Shown: one piece after another, positions 34,761 to 47,819 of the stretch | Layout of the letters: the number at the start of each line of letters is the position of its first letter | Position numbering within the stretch: position 1 is the stretch's first letter | Assembly (NCBI GenBank): GCA_963576725.1 | Contig: OY755242.1 | Location: forward strand, 6,490,240 to 6,554,239 | From: Azorinus chamasolen | Taxonomy: Eukaryota > Mollusca > Bivalvia > Cardiida > Solecurtidae | Length of the DNA: 64,000 nt | Direction: 5' to 3' | Translations under genes and position numbers: made by a program | Notes under the pieces: model-generated | Seen by the model: only the letters and a program-made list of their open reading frames with translations | Told to the model about the DNA's origin: nothing | Database searches by the model: none

Positions 34761-35094
34761 AATATCACGTGAATATTTGCAAGGCAACAACAATATACAC
34801 AATTCAAGGACATTCTCTGATTGCTTATAGCATGGTATAGACATTATTCTATTGTTTTTAACATAGCAAAATACTCCCTTGAAATATTATATAAACTCGG
34901 TTAATAAATATTCACGATGTCATTATTTCTTTCATGATCATTGAACATGCAAGATGTCAAGGAGGATATAACAGAAAATAATTCGTATTTCACCCTTAAT
35001 ATACGGGCCCGATAAAACATTTTCAAACAGTGCAGACCCATATCAAAAGGGATCCATCATGAGCCCTTTAATCAGAGTCTGCACCTTTTTTCAC

Positions 35095-35640
35095 AGAACA
35101 GAACAGAACAGAACAGAACAGAACATATTTTTATTCAGACTTGTACATAGTACATCGTCTATTATACATGTATTTTTTAACAATGTCAACGTGAGTTATA
35201 TACATATAAACTACATAGTATGCAATGTAGAAGGTGTTTGTCGGAGGAAAACAGGTAAACCAAGTGGGGTGATTGGGGGGGGGGGAAGGGAAATTGCACA
35301 TACAAAAAGACATTTCTGGTGATTTGGGAATGTAGAACAAGACTTTTTGATTTGAAAATAGTGACATCAGGTATCTTGATTAAATTCTATCAATTAAATA
35401 TAGCTGTGTGATTTTAAGATCAAACAGTTATATTAGAGACGATAGAATTTCTTAACACTAGGGCTTCTTTTATAAACAAGGATAGTTTTACCAATATGTC
35501 TCGATCACTACTTTGTAGAATTCCTATGTATTTGTAAACTGAAGGTCTACCATTAATAATTTTCTTCAAGTATTTCTTTCTAATATCAAAACAAATACAT
35601 TTCTTCAGAGATTGATGTCGATACAAAACATTACTTAATT
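35095..35640 (-). pseudogene. LINE 3' fragment, minus strand
   Basis: The (AGAAC)n run at 35095-35125 is the inverted GTTCT tail. The minus-strand frame 35626-35420 translates to RKKYLKKIINGRPSVYKYI then LSLFIKEALVLRN. This aligns with the last 50 residues of the LINE at 24790-24935 (RNRYLDKFYFERPSMFKL, ALYTKDAFSLRN). It is a 5'-truncated insertion lacking the knuckle and RT. A hairpin MITE relic (35027-35088) abuts the tail. Confidence 0.8.
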
Positions 35641-35744
35641 AATATTCAGAAAAGGACCAGCTAGTATTAAATATCCAGCAAATGAAGGGTTATATCATGA
35701 GACAGACGAAAACAGCCACAGGAGACCATTTCGTGGATCTAGAC

Positions 35745-37340
35745 GGTCTAAAAGTTCAAAACATTGATTGGGTCGATTTAGTTATATTACATACAAGGGT
35801 TCTAACTGCCGATTAGCCGATTTCCCGATCGATTCGTAATAACGCCCGGATTCGGACAGCCAAGATGGAATAACCACTAATATTTGGTCGACCGTGATGC
35901 TAGACCATTGTACTTTTCAAGTAATGTAACTTTTAATACATTCCGACTTATCCGTAGCCAGTACTGACGTGACATTTTTACAAAATACGCTGATTTCGCT
36001 TATTCGAACGAGAAGTCGCAACAACGTGATCCACTTCCTACATAGTCAGTAACAAGGCACCTGGTTGACCGAACGATGGTGCCCTGCGTTCCCATTAACG
36101 CTTATGGGTAAGCAAGATAACAAGCACCGATATGTTGTTATTGTAAAGGAAGCGGGTCACGTGACTCGTAGTGGCCCGAAAGAGCTTTAAATCTGCTAAC
36201 TGCACGGAAATTCGTCTGCATTTCGGATCTGTATCAGTGTCTGCAGAGATTGAGAGGCAAATGATAGTTAGTTTTTGGTCATATGTATTGATTGTACAAT
36301 CGTTGTGTCCCGAGGCATAGCGATTATGGCCGTTTTACAAGAAGGCACAGCGGCAAATAGTGGTTGCGACTTCTCATTCGAGTAAGCAAACCCAGCGTAT
36401 TTTATAGGAATTTCACGTCGGCACTAGTTATGGCTTAGTCGGAATGTATCAAAAGATATTTATCGCCCCCTGGAGGGGACGATCCTATGGAATGTGCTTT
36501 CCATGTGTGCTATGTGCAAGGGGCTGTGGATAGTTTCTCCTATTATTTCCATTTGTGCTATGTGCAAGGGGGCAGTGGATAGTTTCTCCTATTACTGATG
36601 ATCAATGTAGCAGCGAATAGTGTTATGAGATTCACGCTAATTAGATTCAGATAAGACGTAATGTTTGCACGATCAGGATCCAAACTGTTTGCAAATAACT
36701 TTCATATTCGGGATCAAGTCAATGCAGGTGTTAATTATCCCAATTTAAGCACAATGTAAATGAAAATTGCAGGGGTATCATACTTTGTTGGACAAAATGC
36801 CTGAGAAACACTTTAGAAATGCCTGAGATTTGCACTTTTTATATAGGATATATAGGGCTAGGCAGACAAACAAGGAAAATGCATGAGATTTAATTTTTGT
36901 ACATAAAAACATAGGTACTAAAACTGGGCATTCGGATTAGACAGTAACAAATTAAACTGTTTCATTCATTTCACTAAATTGTTATATTTATTATAAACAT
37001 CCATGTTTTGATAAGATCTAATCCAATTATTTAGTTTCCTTCTCTGAACCGCTGATTCTTAAGTGCCCTACACCATGGTGTTATATTACTCTTCCTTGTA
37101 ATAAAAAATGGGGGTTATCTAGATGCTTACATAAATGATTGTCTTGTAGTATGTGAAAAGTACAATGTCACAGCTTCACGGTCGTACCAAACATTAGTGG
37201 TTATTCCATCTTGGCTGTCCGAAACCGGGCGTTATTTCGAATCGGTCGGGAAATTGGCGAATCGGCGAATCAGGAGTTGGACCCCTTGTATATAATATAA
37301 CACTAAATCGACACAATCAATGTTTTGAACTTCTTAGACC
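35745..37340. mobile_element. 1.6 kb element with ~180 bp terminal inverted repeats
   Basis: The left repeat 35745-35920 (GGTCTAAAAGTTCAAAACAT ... GACAGCCAAGATGGAATAAC ... ATTGTACTTTTCA) is answered by 37153-37340 in reverse complement. The interior has no transposase frame. It holds the nested fold-back below, a 48 bp tandem duplication (36501-36596, TGTGCTATGTGCAAGGGG) and a GGATCCAAACTGTTTGC relic near 36677. Superfamily unknown; target duplication not evident. Confidence 0.75.
35937..36448. mobile_element. 512 bp fold-back nested in the TIR element
   Basis: Arms 35937-36021 and 36363-36448 are reverse complements with scattered mismatches (TACATTCCGACT, AAAATACGCTG, GAGAAGTCGCAAC). The spacer contains CACGTGACTC and no frame. 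Confidence 0.75.
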
Positions 37341-38401
37341 ATTTAGAAAACAACGGGCCATTTGTCAGCAGTTATCAGGTCATTCTATCTCGCATCTGAA
37401 ACCTTGACACTTTGATATTGTATTGAGTGAAAACCGAACAAACACTACACACTGATATATACATATATATACTGTTTAACAGGCTACCACTGGATATGCA
37501 CTGTTTGCGTATTGAATTACATATATCTGATTCTACAGTTGTTACAAGTGTCAAACATTTATTGTCATTGTGTCATTATAAGTATTAAGCTAATTACAGT
37601 TCATAATACGTTTGTTTCACATAAATAGTAATTGAGTTAACCATTTACTCCACGGATACGCATGTCCATGCCTTTGAAAACAGAATAGACACATACCAGA
37701 TGGCTCCTATAGAAGCCGTCTGATCAGGGTCTGCTCAGTTTGCTTATGATATAATATAGATAGGATTCTAGACATTCTTCCATGGCCAAAACCTCCTATG
37801 TCCGTGTGCTATTATAACAATTAATCTAACTCATATTCATAATGTCATTATTTCTAACCTGACTATCCATAGAGTAAAGGTTTAATAACTGTGTGTTAGT
37901 TCCAAACAGTTTCACACATCACAGAATATTCTGGTTATATCAGAAACTATAGAATCATATCAAATCAACAAGAAAACAAAGCAGACCCTGATGAAACGAT
38001 TCATACATGAGCCGTCTAACCTGACTCTACTCTGTTATTGCATTTGAAGGCATTTTTATGGAATAAAGGATTAAACGTTTTGCTATTATAATAGTTTTAA
38101 TCGCACATGCCATTTCACATAAGACTGGTATCGGCGTAGTTTTAAATGGGCGGTAATCATAGACACATCGAACAAATATACTGTCTAAGATCTGAACGGG
38201 TCCTCAAGTTATATTTATCTACACTGACATTGGTAAAGACTGCATGTCTAGAACTACAGGCAATACATGGTACATTGTCTCTAGAACATGCTTACTTTGT
38301 AAGGTTTGTAAATTTGACCTTTATTAGATTGTGCGGCAATATAGTATAAAGTGTAAAACAATCATTAGTGCTTATAGTGTTAGCTTGGTGTTGCCTATTT
38401 T
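37341..38401. other. gene-free DNA with two hairpin MITEs
   Basis: GCAAACA-family hairpins lie at 37677-37744 (TGGCTCCTATAGAAGCC tip) and 37974-38042 (GATTCATACATGAGCCGTC tip). Nothing else is recognised. Confidence 0.55.
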
Positions 38402-38512
38402 GTAAGTAAGTTAAAACCTCATTGGAGTTTATTATAGACTAAACAAGGTTAATTCTTGAATTCTCATAGGGTTTATCACAGTACCACTTGACATGTTCCT
38501 CAATCACAGTTA
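38402..38512 (-). pseudogene. Penelope-like element fragment, minus strand
   Basis: The minus strand translates to EEHVKWYCDKPYENSRINLV, a stop, then SIINSNEVL. This aligns with KEHVKFYCDKTYENSGINLF, W, SIKNSSEVL of the 56.6-58.1 kb protein (56870-56965). A small internal duplication (CCTCAATCACA.TTAAACT) lies at its 5' edge, 38498-38537. It is an internal piece with neither end, so it is older or deleted on both sides. Confidence 0.85.
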
Positions 38513-40730
38513 AACTTTCCTCAATCACAATTAAACTCTTAAAAAACAGAAGTTTGCTTAATGCGGGATAAAACAAATAGCAAGCTCCTACAGTATTACT
38601 TTTGACATGCATTGGGCTACCACCTGCCTTACATACCAATTATTAGAGACATGTTTTGATGGCCGCTTCAGACAAGTTGTACTTCTTATTTAAACGGTTA
38701 TAAACATTGATAGATATAAAACATTGAATATGTCCACAAAAGATACGAAAACAGCAAATCTGCTGATATCGTCATGTTTATTCCAATAGTTCAACTGTTT
38801 TGGTTTGGTTTTTAAAACAAAACTGGTAAAATATTGCTTATACAGAGAAATCGCTCGAACGCGGAATATTATTAAATCAGAATGTAGGTATTTTACATAG
38901 GTGGTTGCTTAATACATGTACTGGGTAAAAGTCATGTACACAGAGGCTTCCCGCGTGCCTTTCATCCTGCATTATGTTGATGACACTAATGCGTTCCTCT
39001 AGAATAGAAGGGTGTTACTGTAATTACTTTTCTATCGAGCACTTATGAATAAAATGTTTTAAAAGAAGATATTAACCTTTCTCGCACCTGTATTATGTAT
39101 TTCTCATCAAAGTACCATGTACACAATGCAAGCATTGTGCATCAGCAATCATTTGAACAATATACAGGACCACTGAGAATATAACGAAATGTTTGACAAG
39201 GAAACTGCACTATTGCAAGTACCCAATGTAATATTGTTCGCATTCATCGGGCAGAGACTTCTGATTCTATTAGCATTTGTATTGAGGACAATGGGACATG
39301 TCAAAGGTCTGTGTGGTGTAAATATTAAATAAGCGGATAAATCAAGGGGAAATACAGCACATGCCATTTACAAGCTAATTATGAAAGTAAAGATAAACAA
39401 CTTTTCTCATATCGAACAGTAAATAATTGAATATCTGTGCACTGAAAACGGAACGTACTTGTTATATTTATGAATAGAACGACTCAGTGCTTCGCAATAT
39501 ACACATTTAAGCATAATTGAAATTATGAGCAGTGCGTGTTTTAAGATATAGGACAAGCTTTAAAACTATGCGAGATTGAATGTTATATACGAGATATACA
39601 AGTCTGCTATGTCGAAATATTTATCATGGATTTTATGCTAGAGTTTTATAAAAACAAACATTTTAATAAATTGGTGGACGTGCCTACTTATATCAAAAAT
39701 TTAACTAATGACACCACATCAGTTTGTAGGGAACGGCCAAAACGCTACCTCTGTCAGAGGAAAGTATAAACTTTGCACAAATAAGAATAACTTAGATAAG
39801 CAGCTCTGCACACCACTGAATGTTCACTGATTTTAATACAACAGTGACGAAATAGTAACATGCAACAGGAAAAGTCACACACAAGACACAGCAGGTAGAA
39901 AAATACCGATAGACAAGAAGTGAGACACGTTCAAATAAATGGAAAACACTGCTTGTATAAAACTTTTCATCGAGCGTAAACACGTTAGGTTTGACAGGAA
40001 TAATTTGATAGGAATAACCCTCTGGTGAACATATTGAGAAATTAAATTTGACTACCATGCATTTTGAACAAATTCAAAAGTCTTCAGTAGAAAAGATTGG
40101 AAAAATACTATGATTTTCCGGTGGCGCTTAGTGTATTCCTATCTAGTGTTATAATTCACAGGTGAGCGATATAGGGCCACCATGACCCTCTTGTTTTACG
40201 TCCTTTTTGACAGATTTCGGAAGAAAATAATTCCCCTTTATTGGGTGTTTTAAAAGAAGAAATGCTGTTTAATGTCATTTCATACTGCAGTCATTACAAA
40301 TTATATCATCACATAATTTGACACAAGGAAAGGATTCACTGCTTATTGTGTTTATAGGGACCCCTTTTACTTTATGACGTCGATCACATATTGCCTCTGT
40401 TGTACAAAATGATAATCATACATGTATGGTTTACAACATTCGTTTTATTTGCCGATTTCACAACGAAACCCGATTGCATAAACTGTATAAATGCATGGAT
40501 TCAAATAAGACGAACTATAGAAGGACATATATTCACCTATAAATCAAACTCTGTGATTCCAGGATATTGGTTCAAGTTGTGACCAACTTAATGATATTGT
40601 GCAACCTATACGCGAATTATTCGGTAACAAATTTAAAACAATCTGGCATTTGATCGGTCGAAAAAATAGGACGAATGTACACAAAGTGGTTCAAATGGCA
40701 CTGTGGCAAAACACAGCACACTAGCTAATC
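38513..40730. other. gene-free DNA
   Basis: Decayed hairpin MITE arms (GCTTAATGCGGGATAAAAC, 38555; GGTGGTTGCTTAATACATG, 38902) are the only recognisable pieces. Frames of 60-90 codons (39792-40058 minus, 40391-40582 plus) resemble nothing known to me. Confidence 0.45.
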
Positions 40731-42064
40731 ATGTCTCCCCCATTTATGGGGAGATATATTGTTTTTGCCAGAGTTGTCTGTCTGTCCGTCCGTCTGTCCG
40801 TCCGTCCGTCCGTCCGTCCGTCTGTCTGTCTGTCCGTCACAAACTTGTGTCGCGCGTATCTCTGAAACCAGTTGGATTAGAGTCACCAAACTTCACAAGA
40901 ATGTTCACCAGCATTAGTTGTTGTGTACCTGGTTTTTTTTAATTGTCTCCCCTGATAACTTTGGAGTTATTGCCCCTGATGACTTAAAATTAGAAAAAGA
41001 TTGTGTCGCGCGTATCTCTAAAACCGCTAGTACTAGAGTCACCAAACCTCACAGGAATGTTCACCAGCATGAGTTGTTGTGCACCTATATTTTTTTAATT
41101 GTCTCCCCCTGATAATTCTTGAGTTATTGCCCCTGATATGAACACTTAAATATATACAAACTTTGTGTCGTGTATATATTTATATATGTATATATCTCTG
41201 AAACCAGTAGGGCTAGAGCCACCAAACTTTACAGGATTATTCACTAGCATGAGTTGTTTTGCTCTTGGTTTTTTTAATTGTCTCCCCCTGTTAACTTTGG
41301 AGTTACTGCCCCTGATGACTTAAAATTAGACAAACTTTACTTAGTGTCGTGCATATCTCTGAAACCACTAGGGCTAGAGTCACCAAACTTCACAGAAATG
41401 TTGACCAGCATAAGTTGTTGTGCACCTGGGATTTTTGAATTGTCTCCTCTTGATAACTTTGGAATTATTGCCCCTGATATGATTACTTAAAATTAGAGAA
41501 ACTTTGTGCCATGCATATCTTTAGAACCACTAGGGCGAGAGTCACCAAACTTCACAGGAATATTGACCAGCATGAGTTGTTGTTTTGGTTTTTTTAATTG
41601 TCTCTCCCTGATAATTCTTGAGTTATTGCCCCTGATATGATAACTTAAAATTAGAGAAGCTTTGGGCTGCACGTATCTCTGAAACAAGTTGGGCTAGAGT
41701 CACCATACTTCACATGAATGTTCACCAGCATGAGTTGTTGTGCATCTGGGTTTTAATTGTCTCCCCCTGATAACTTTGGAGATACTGCCCCTAATGACTT
41801 AAAATAAGAGAAACTTTACTTTGCGTCGTGTGTATCTCTGAAACCACTAATACTAGAGTCACAAAACTTCACAGGAATGTTGACCAGCATGTGTTGTTGT
41901 GTACCCGGGGTTTTTGAATTGTCTCCCCTGATAATGTTGGAGTTATTGCCCCTAATGACTTAAAATTAGACCCTGATAAGTTTGGAGTTAGACATAACAC
42001 TTGTGTATTGGAAAGAGGATGGGAGGGGGAGACATCTGTTTTTGTGACAAAAACAAACCTCTAG
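40731..42064 (+). mobile_element. Helentron-like non-autonomous element, family A, copy 2
   Basis: Same 5' hairpin (ATGTCTCCCCC), TCTG/TCCG tract, seven ~160 bp units, internal inverted GGGGGAGACAT, GTTTTTGTGACAAAAAC hairpin (42038-42054) and CTAG end (42061-42064) as copy 1. Unit-specific variants correspond one to one: unit 4 has CTTTACTTAGTGTCGTGCAT in both copies. The seven-unit array was therefore present in the parent element. Unit 3 carries an extra TATATATTTATATATGTA. Unlike copy 1 it is not bracketed by ATT repeats. Confidence 0.85.
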
Positions 42065-42429
42065 TTAGAGTACTGTACGTCTTCTACCTAGCTTATATAT
42101 AAGTGTCTGAACTTTAAGGAAGGCGGTAATAATTCAACATTAATGATATAAAGTATAATGTACAAATAATAATACAGTGTAGTTTCTATTAGTGTTGTAT
42201 TCAAATAAAATACTGCAATTTCGTTATTTTATATTAACTTTATTTTCAATTTGAAGTTGCACAATATGCGATAGGCACAGAGTTCACGCAATTCGAAAAA
42301 CAAATCAAATTACATTTTGTCCAAAACTACACACATGATTTGATTGGTTTCCATTTTGCGCTACAGTGTCTCCTTTCTTGACACCATTTGAAATAGGTTT
42401 TCATTTTAGGTGTCAGTGAATTCGTTTCA
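42065..42429. other. gene-free AT-rich DNA
   Basis: No features recognised. Confidence 0.5.
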
Positions 42430-45240
42430 GCAAAACAGAATCATTTCTTTTACTACATAGTTTACCCATCAACTAATGCTACTGTGCTAAATGTGTAAGA
42501 CACAAAGCTTTAGAATAAAGTGGAGGACAACTGTGATTATACAAAAAATAACCGACCAAAATAGAACACTTTGAAAAACACTGGGTAGAAAGCTAGTCTG
42601 ATTTCAGCCTGTAAAAATGTTTGCAGAATCGTGGAAAGCTCTGCCCATATTAACATTGTTAAAAATTAACTTATGGTACTATAAAACATTGGTAAGAAAC
42701 CAAATGTAAAGACGAGATTAGTTTGTGAGACGCTATTCCCCTAATATGACATTTGACACTGATGTATGACCTTGGCCATAATTAGTCATCCCTGAAACTG
42801 TTCGCTTCCATAAATTGCACATGGATGCCAAATTTGAAGTATGTATGTGCAATGTATCTATATTTCACCCGTAATTTGACATTGAACTTGATGTATGACA
42901 TTGACCTTAATAATCCACCTCTCAAAATGTTTATTTCACTAAGTAGCACCGGCCCGCCAACATTGAAGTATATATGTACAATGGCAATACAATTATGACC
43001 AATGTTAAAGTTTGGGACTAACAGACAAACCAACCAGCCAACAGACAGACATAACAAATATATAAATATGACCTTTTACCTTGATATACGAGCTTGACAT
43101 TCATATGTAACCACTTAAAATTTTTTATCGCTATAAGTTGTACATGCATGTCAATTCTCAAGTATGTATGGGCAGTGGCGACAAAATTATCGCCAACGTT
43201 GTAGCTATGACAGACAAACAAACCACCCAACCAACAGACAGTGAAAAACACAGTACCCCTACCCCGATCAACTATCTGAGGGGGCATAATAGAGTGGAGG
43301 ACAGCTCTACTTATATCGAAATTTTTACCGATCAAAATACAAATTTGCAAATCTTGTACAAAATGATTGCATTTAAAGAAGAAGCCAAGCTTTATCCCTG
43401 GTATTTTCACTTGAGCAACTAAGAGTGACTTAAGCCAGACTACCCATAACTAACGTATGACTGACCTAAATGCAAAATCTCAACACAATGGAAACCACTA
43501 CTTGTATCATCGGGAAAATATCTAACCTTTTTTAAATAAAGTGGACATGTTGGCTAATATTAAAACGCTTATCCACCAACTCATTATACTATGCTAAAAT
43601 TGTTAGAAACAAAGTTTAAATATAATGTTGAAGAAACCTCTGTTTCTACCGGAATTCCTACCGATCAACATGGAACACTTCGCAAATCACTTTGCATATA
43701 ACTAACTTTTCACTGATCTGAATGCAACTGAACAAAGAAACGTTCGATCCAGTAGAAATCAGTACCTGTGTATTGCGTATCATTATATACAGACGTAGCT
43801 CGTTAAATTTAAGCAAGTAAACATTTTACTGTTCTAGATCTGATAAGTGCCGTCTGATCTAGGTCTACACTATTTATTAAGGCATTCAAATGCTTAACAC
43901 TTTATGTTACTGTGCTAGTAAAATTGTACTAGATGTTAAAACAAAGTGGTGGCCAACTCTTCTTTTATAGACATCTTTATCTATCAAAAGAGAACACTTT
44001 GCAAATTTGTGCAAACTAATTACATGTAAAGAGATAGCCACAGCTACCGACTCACTAACCAGAAAAGTACACCATTCGGCAAATAGGACTGACTGAAAAC
44101 CAATCTATATATAGACAACGTTTCTATGACTTTTATGCAACTACAAAACTAAACGTTTAACACAAAGGGAAGCTCTAGTTCTATCTAGCGTGTCATTGTG
44201 CAAAACTTGTTAGATTTAAGTAAGTAAACCCTTTTTAAGTAAATGTACATATTTGTTTGTTTTAAAACTCTTACCTGTCAACTTTATATATAATTGTACT
44301 AGGCGCGTAAGAAACAAATTAATTAAGGATACCTCTGCTCATATCGAATTTTTTATCGATCAAAATACATTTTGTAAAATTTATCATAAAAGGCATTTAA
44401 AGTAATAGCAAGGCTCTATCCCCTTCTACTGATTATCGAAGTAGGTATATCTTCGACTTGCATAATTAAGAATGATTTAAATCACTCTGCACAGAACTAA
44501 CATGTTCCTAACCTTAATATAACTGCATAAAGAAACTCTACCTGTACTTTATGTGTTATTTAGCAAATATATATTTTGTTATTGTTACATTTGCGAAAGT
44601 AAAACTCCGCTTATATCGACATTTTTACCGATCAAAATAGAATACTTTGCAAATCCTGCGCAAAACGATTGCATTTAAAGAAGTAACCACGCTTTACCTT
44701 CGTCGGCCTATTTACCTCATATTCGACTAGAGCAAATAAAACTGACTCACTACGACATACTTCCCATAACCAACTTTCAATGACCATAATGCAACAAAAC
44801 AAAGACACGCAGTGGAAATCACTACTTGTATAAATGGGGAAAGATTTAAACCTTTTAAGAAAAATATACATCGTTGCGTATATCAAATCTCTTACCCATC
44901 AACTTGTTTTACTATGCTAAATTTGGACGTTTAGAAATAAAGTGCATGACAATTCTGCTTATATCGATTTTTTTACCGATCAAAATACATATTTCAAATT
45001 TATGCAAAATAATTGCAAGTTAGAATGTAGACAAATTCTACATCTGTCGACCTACTAAAATGGAAAGTACACCTTTGACTTGCTTTATAATACTGATTTA
45101 AGCCAGTCTCCATATAACCAACTTTTCACTGACGGTAATGCAACTGCAGAAAGAAACGTTTAACAAAGTGGAAAGCTCTACTTGTTTCTTGAAGGACACA
45201 AAATTATTTGTTACTTTAAAGGGACACTCCCTACATTCGA
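42430..45240. repeat. old diverged tandem array, ~340 bp units
   Basis: A landmark TACCGATCAAAATA.A followed by ACTTTGCAAAT and GATTGCATTTAAAGAAG recurs at about 42548, 43328, 43664, 43983, 44352, 44627 and 44973. Each time a block follows with CACTAC/TCTAC-TTGTAT-type sequence and AACTTTTCACTGA. Units are strongly diverged. Between 42730 and 43250 another repeat intervenes, with units of TTGACATTGA.CTTGATGTATGA and ACAGACAAACCAACC. Short minus- and plus-strand frames here are shadows of the periodicity. Confidence 0.65.
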
Positions 45241-45545
45241 CATGTTTCAAATGTGCCTAAAATATACAAAACTCATTTGTTTATATGCTGAAAAGAAGTA
45301 TATCGTAAGAAACCCAGTCGAATAAACACCGAAGAAGACACTCATTTCATTCGGCAATGTATTAGTATTTATTCGACTCGCGTTTCAGTTTCGTTAACTG
45401 TTCCACCAAGGTTGATAATATTTTGTTGTAGAACAAAAAGTATAAGCGTTGATGAAAACTGTTTATTTTGTAACAAATGGGGCATTTTTCGAAAAAAAGT
45501 TCAAATTGACAATCCTCATAATAATGATTGAATATAACAAAATTT
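45218..45545. repeat. dispersed repeat, copy 3
   Basis: AAAGGGACACTCCCTACATTC starts it. CTCATTTGTTTATATGCTGAAAAG matches 10370-10420, and TTCAAATTGACAATCCTCAT matches 10672-10690 and 9625-9645. No Penelope tail is inserted in this copy. Confidence 0.55.
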
Positions 45546-45550
45546 AATAT

Positions 45551-45766
45551 TAACCCATTTGCTCCCAGTGGATTCTTCCGTGCTTATATATTGGATTAGT
45601 CCATTTTTTTTTATTAGCGCCTGGCTTAAATTTTCAATTTCGTTTTGTATTATATTGAAATTCCTATCAGCAAAATATGTAGACTCTGATCAGACGCCGC
45701 GTCTGATCAGAGTCTACACTGTTTGCCTATGTGCCATTTATGGGACTGTGGGAGCAAATGGGTTAA
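45551..45766. mobile_element. TTAA-type (piggyBac-like) MITE
   Basis: Ends TTAACCCATTTGCTCCCAG and CTGTGGGAGCAAATGGGTTAA, with TTAA at both borders. A perfect inner palindrome, GACTCTGATCAGACGC/GCGTCTGATCAGAGTC, lies at about 45682-45716. Non-coding. Confidence 0.8.
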
Positions 45767-46072
45767 GTTTTATGGCGTCTCATCAGGATCAAAACTGTTT
45801 GTTATTGTCAATAGTTATTTTTTGCTTAAACGAAGATGAAGAAAAGGAAAAGAGTATTGTAGCGAACGACAAAGTTAAGAGACTACATAAGTTGCCCATA
45901 GTGAAACCCTTATGAGAGAGCTCTACACAATGTAAAATTCATATACATATATATACGCTAAGAGCATGAGTAGTGTTAAGTTGATTAGATACAAAGCAAT
46001 TACGTTAGACATCATTTCCTATCTTAATTAATACTGTTTGCCTTGAACATACATCACACGTGGGTTAACATT

Positions 46073-46150
46073 GCAAACAGATTAGAGCGTTATCAGACGG
46101 CCCCTGTAACGGGCCGTAGTAGCAATCTGATCGGGGTCTCCTCCTGTGTG
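46073..46150. mobile_element. GCAAACA hairpin MITE relic
   Basis: TTGCAAACAGATTAGAGCG then CGGCCCCTGTAACGGGCCG tip and GATCGGGGTCTCCTC return arm. Confidence 0.6.
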
Positions 46151-46227
46151 ATTATAGAATAACATAAACCTATTTCTAAAGTTTCTGTAATGGTAACAAT
46201 TCCCTAATTCATGATGTCATTATATAG

Positions 46228-46376
46228 AGGATCTTACATGAGTGTTCTTGATTATTGGATTTATTAAATGAGTCTTTTTAAAAGATAAAAAAAAACGAGC
46301 TTTAGCGAGTTTTTTTATCGTTTTAAAAAGACGAATTTAATAAATCCAATAATCATGAACACGAATGCAAGATCCT
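46228..46376. mobile_element. 149 bp hairpin element
   Basis: AGGATCTTACATGAGTGTTC and TTGATTATTGGATTTATTAAA on the left are answered by the right arm ending GCAAGATCCT, with few mismatches over about 70 bp and an AGCTTTAGC tip. It is almost one continuous stem. Confidence 0.85.
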
Positions 46377-46689
46377 ATTTATAACATAACACACACAAAT
46401 GTTATTTGCAGCCAATATTTCAGCAGTAACGTGGATTGTTATAAATTCTCCTTACATATAGAAATGATGAATGAAAGGTGTTATTAGGTTCGCTAGGTAA
46501 CTGGGACAAAGTAGGTCCAAATTTTCCAACTTTATTTTCTACTTACTGTCATATCAACCAGGATCTAATTCAGACCTCTCTGGTATTCAATTTAACTGTG
46601 ATAGTTTATGATACAAAAACATACAGAAACACGTCAAAATAATTTTTGAGTTACAGTTTTGACATACATAGTTACAATCACGTCACATT

Positions 46690-47055
46690 ATGACGTCATT
46701 GTACACAACATGTGTCTATGTTAAGCGCGCCATTTACATGAAGACCTACATATGTAGTCGCCAACACGTCCGACACTCACTGTCAATGGGATTCGAAATG
46801 CGCCTTCGTTTTGGTATATTTAAGCCCTTCATTAGTGTTGTATGTATACACATGGACATGGACATTTCCACCGAGAAAAAAAATCTCGATTCAAGTTCAG
46901 TGAAAATGTTTGAAATGGACAAAAGATTCAGTACGAACTGCTGCATAAAATGTGTTGGAACAGGAGGAAGATTTTCGCGATCAGCTGAGTTAGTGAGTAT
47001 AGCATATTTGAAATATGTTTGTGCTGTGCTGGATTCAGATGACTATTGTTGTTGA
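46690..47055 (+). other. unrecognised 121-codon open frame beside a CRE-like site
   Basis: The frame opens inside TATGACGTCATTG, a perfect TGACGTCA palindrome (46691-46698). It contains a Cys-rich end (CCIKCVGTGG, DSDDYCC). I do not recognise a family, signal peptide or domain. It could be a 5' exon, chance, or transposon debris. GTGAGT near 46992 would fit a splice donor. Kept only as a candidate. Confidence 0.15.
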
Positions 47056-47819
47056 TTGATGAGATATTTGTATGAGTAGAAATCTGCATAAACAAAAGGA
47101 CATGCGGTGAAGAAAATGCAAAGTTGAGGAGGCATTTTAATTTAAATGTAGAATTGATTGTATGGGTCAGAGTAGCTGGTAGGTCTTTTTTGGCATACAT
47201 TTTGTATATGATTCCTGACAGCGATTACAATTTGTATTATTTTATCGAAATTAAGGCGCAAGTGCCAACAATCCTTTGCCATCTATCGTGACTCAATCGT
47301 GGACAGGTAGGTCGACCACCGTCCGCCAGTTTGTTTGTTTTGACAGCGCGTATGAATCGTTCGAATGTCATTCGGTCGTTCGAATGTTATTCACTAGTGA
47401 TTATATGCCCATGATTATCAAAAAATAAATGATAGTGTTACGTCACGCTGAAGCCACGTGTTATGTTATAAATAACTTTAACTAATGAGCAGTCATAAAA
47501 TAATTATTTCTGAACTTAATGTTCATGGAGTAAAAGATTAATCAATCAGACAAAGAGTGACTAGCAAAAATTAATACATCTTAATTGTCACCGCGCGGAG
47601 GCGCGTTTGTGCACAAAGGATCTTATGACAAATGACAACGACCATTTACCTGTGATCCTGCATTTGCGAACAGTTTAGAATAAGGTGAGACGCCGAGTGA
47701 TTTGGAGTCTAATCAGGCGGTTAATAGTTAACCAAAATTGCAATCGAATCGAATGTAATCAAAACTGCATGATGTCCAATGTAAGCAAACATTGTATCTG
47801 TTTACAGCGGGTAAAGGGT
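47056..47819. other. gene-free DNA
   Basis: Two TCGTTCGAATGTCATTC-like repeats lie near 47355-47390 and a GCGCGGAGGCGCG patch near 47592. No element is recognised. Confidence 0.45.
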
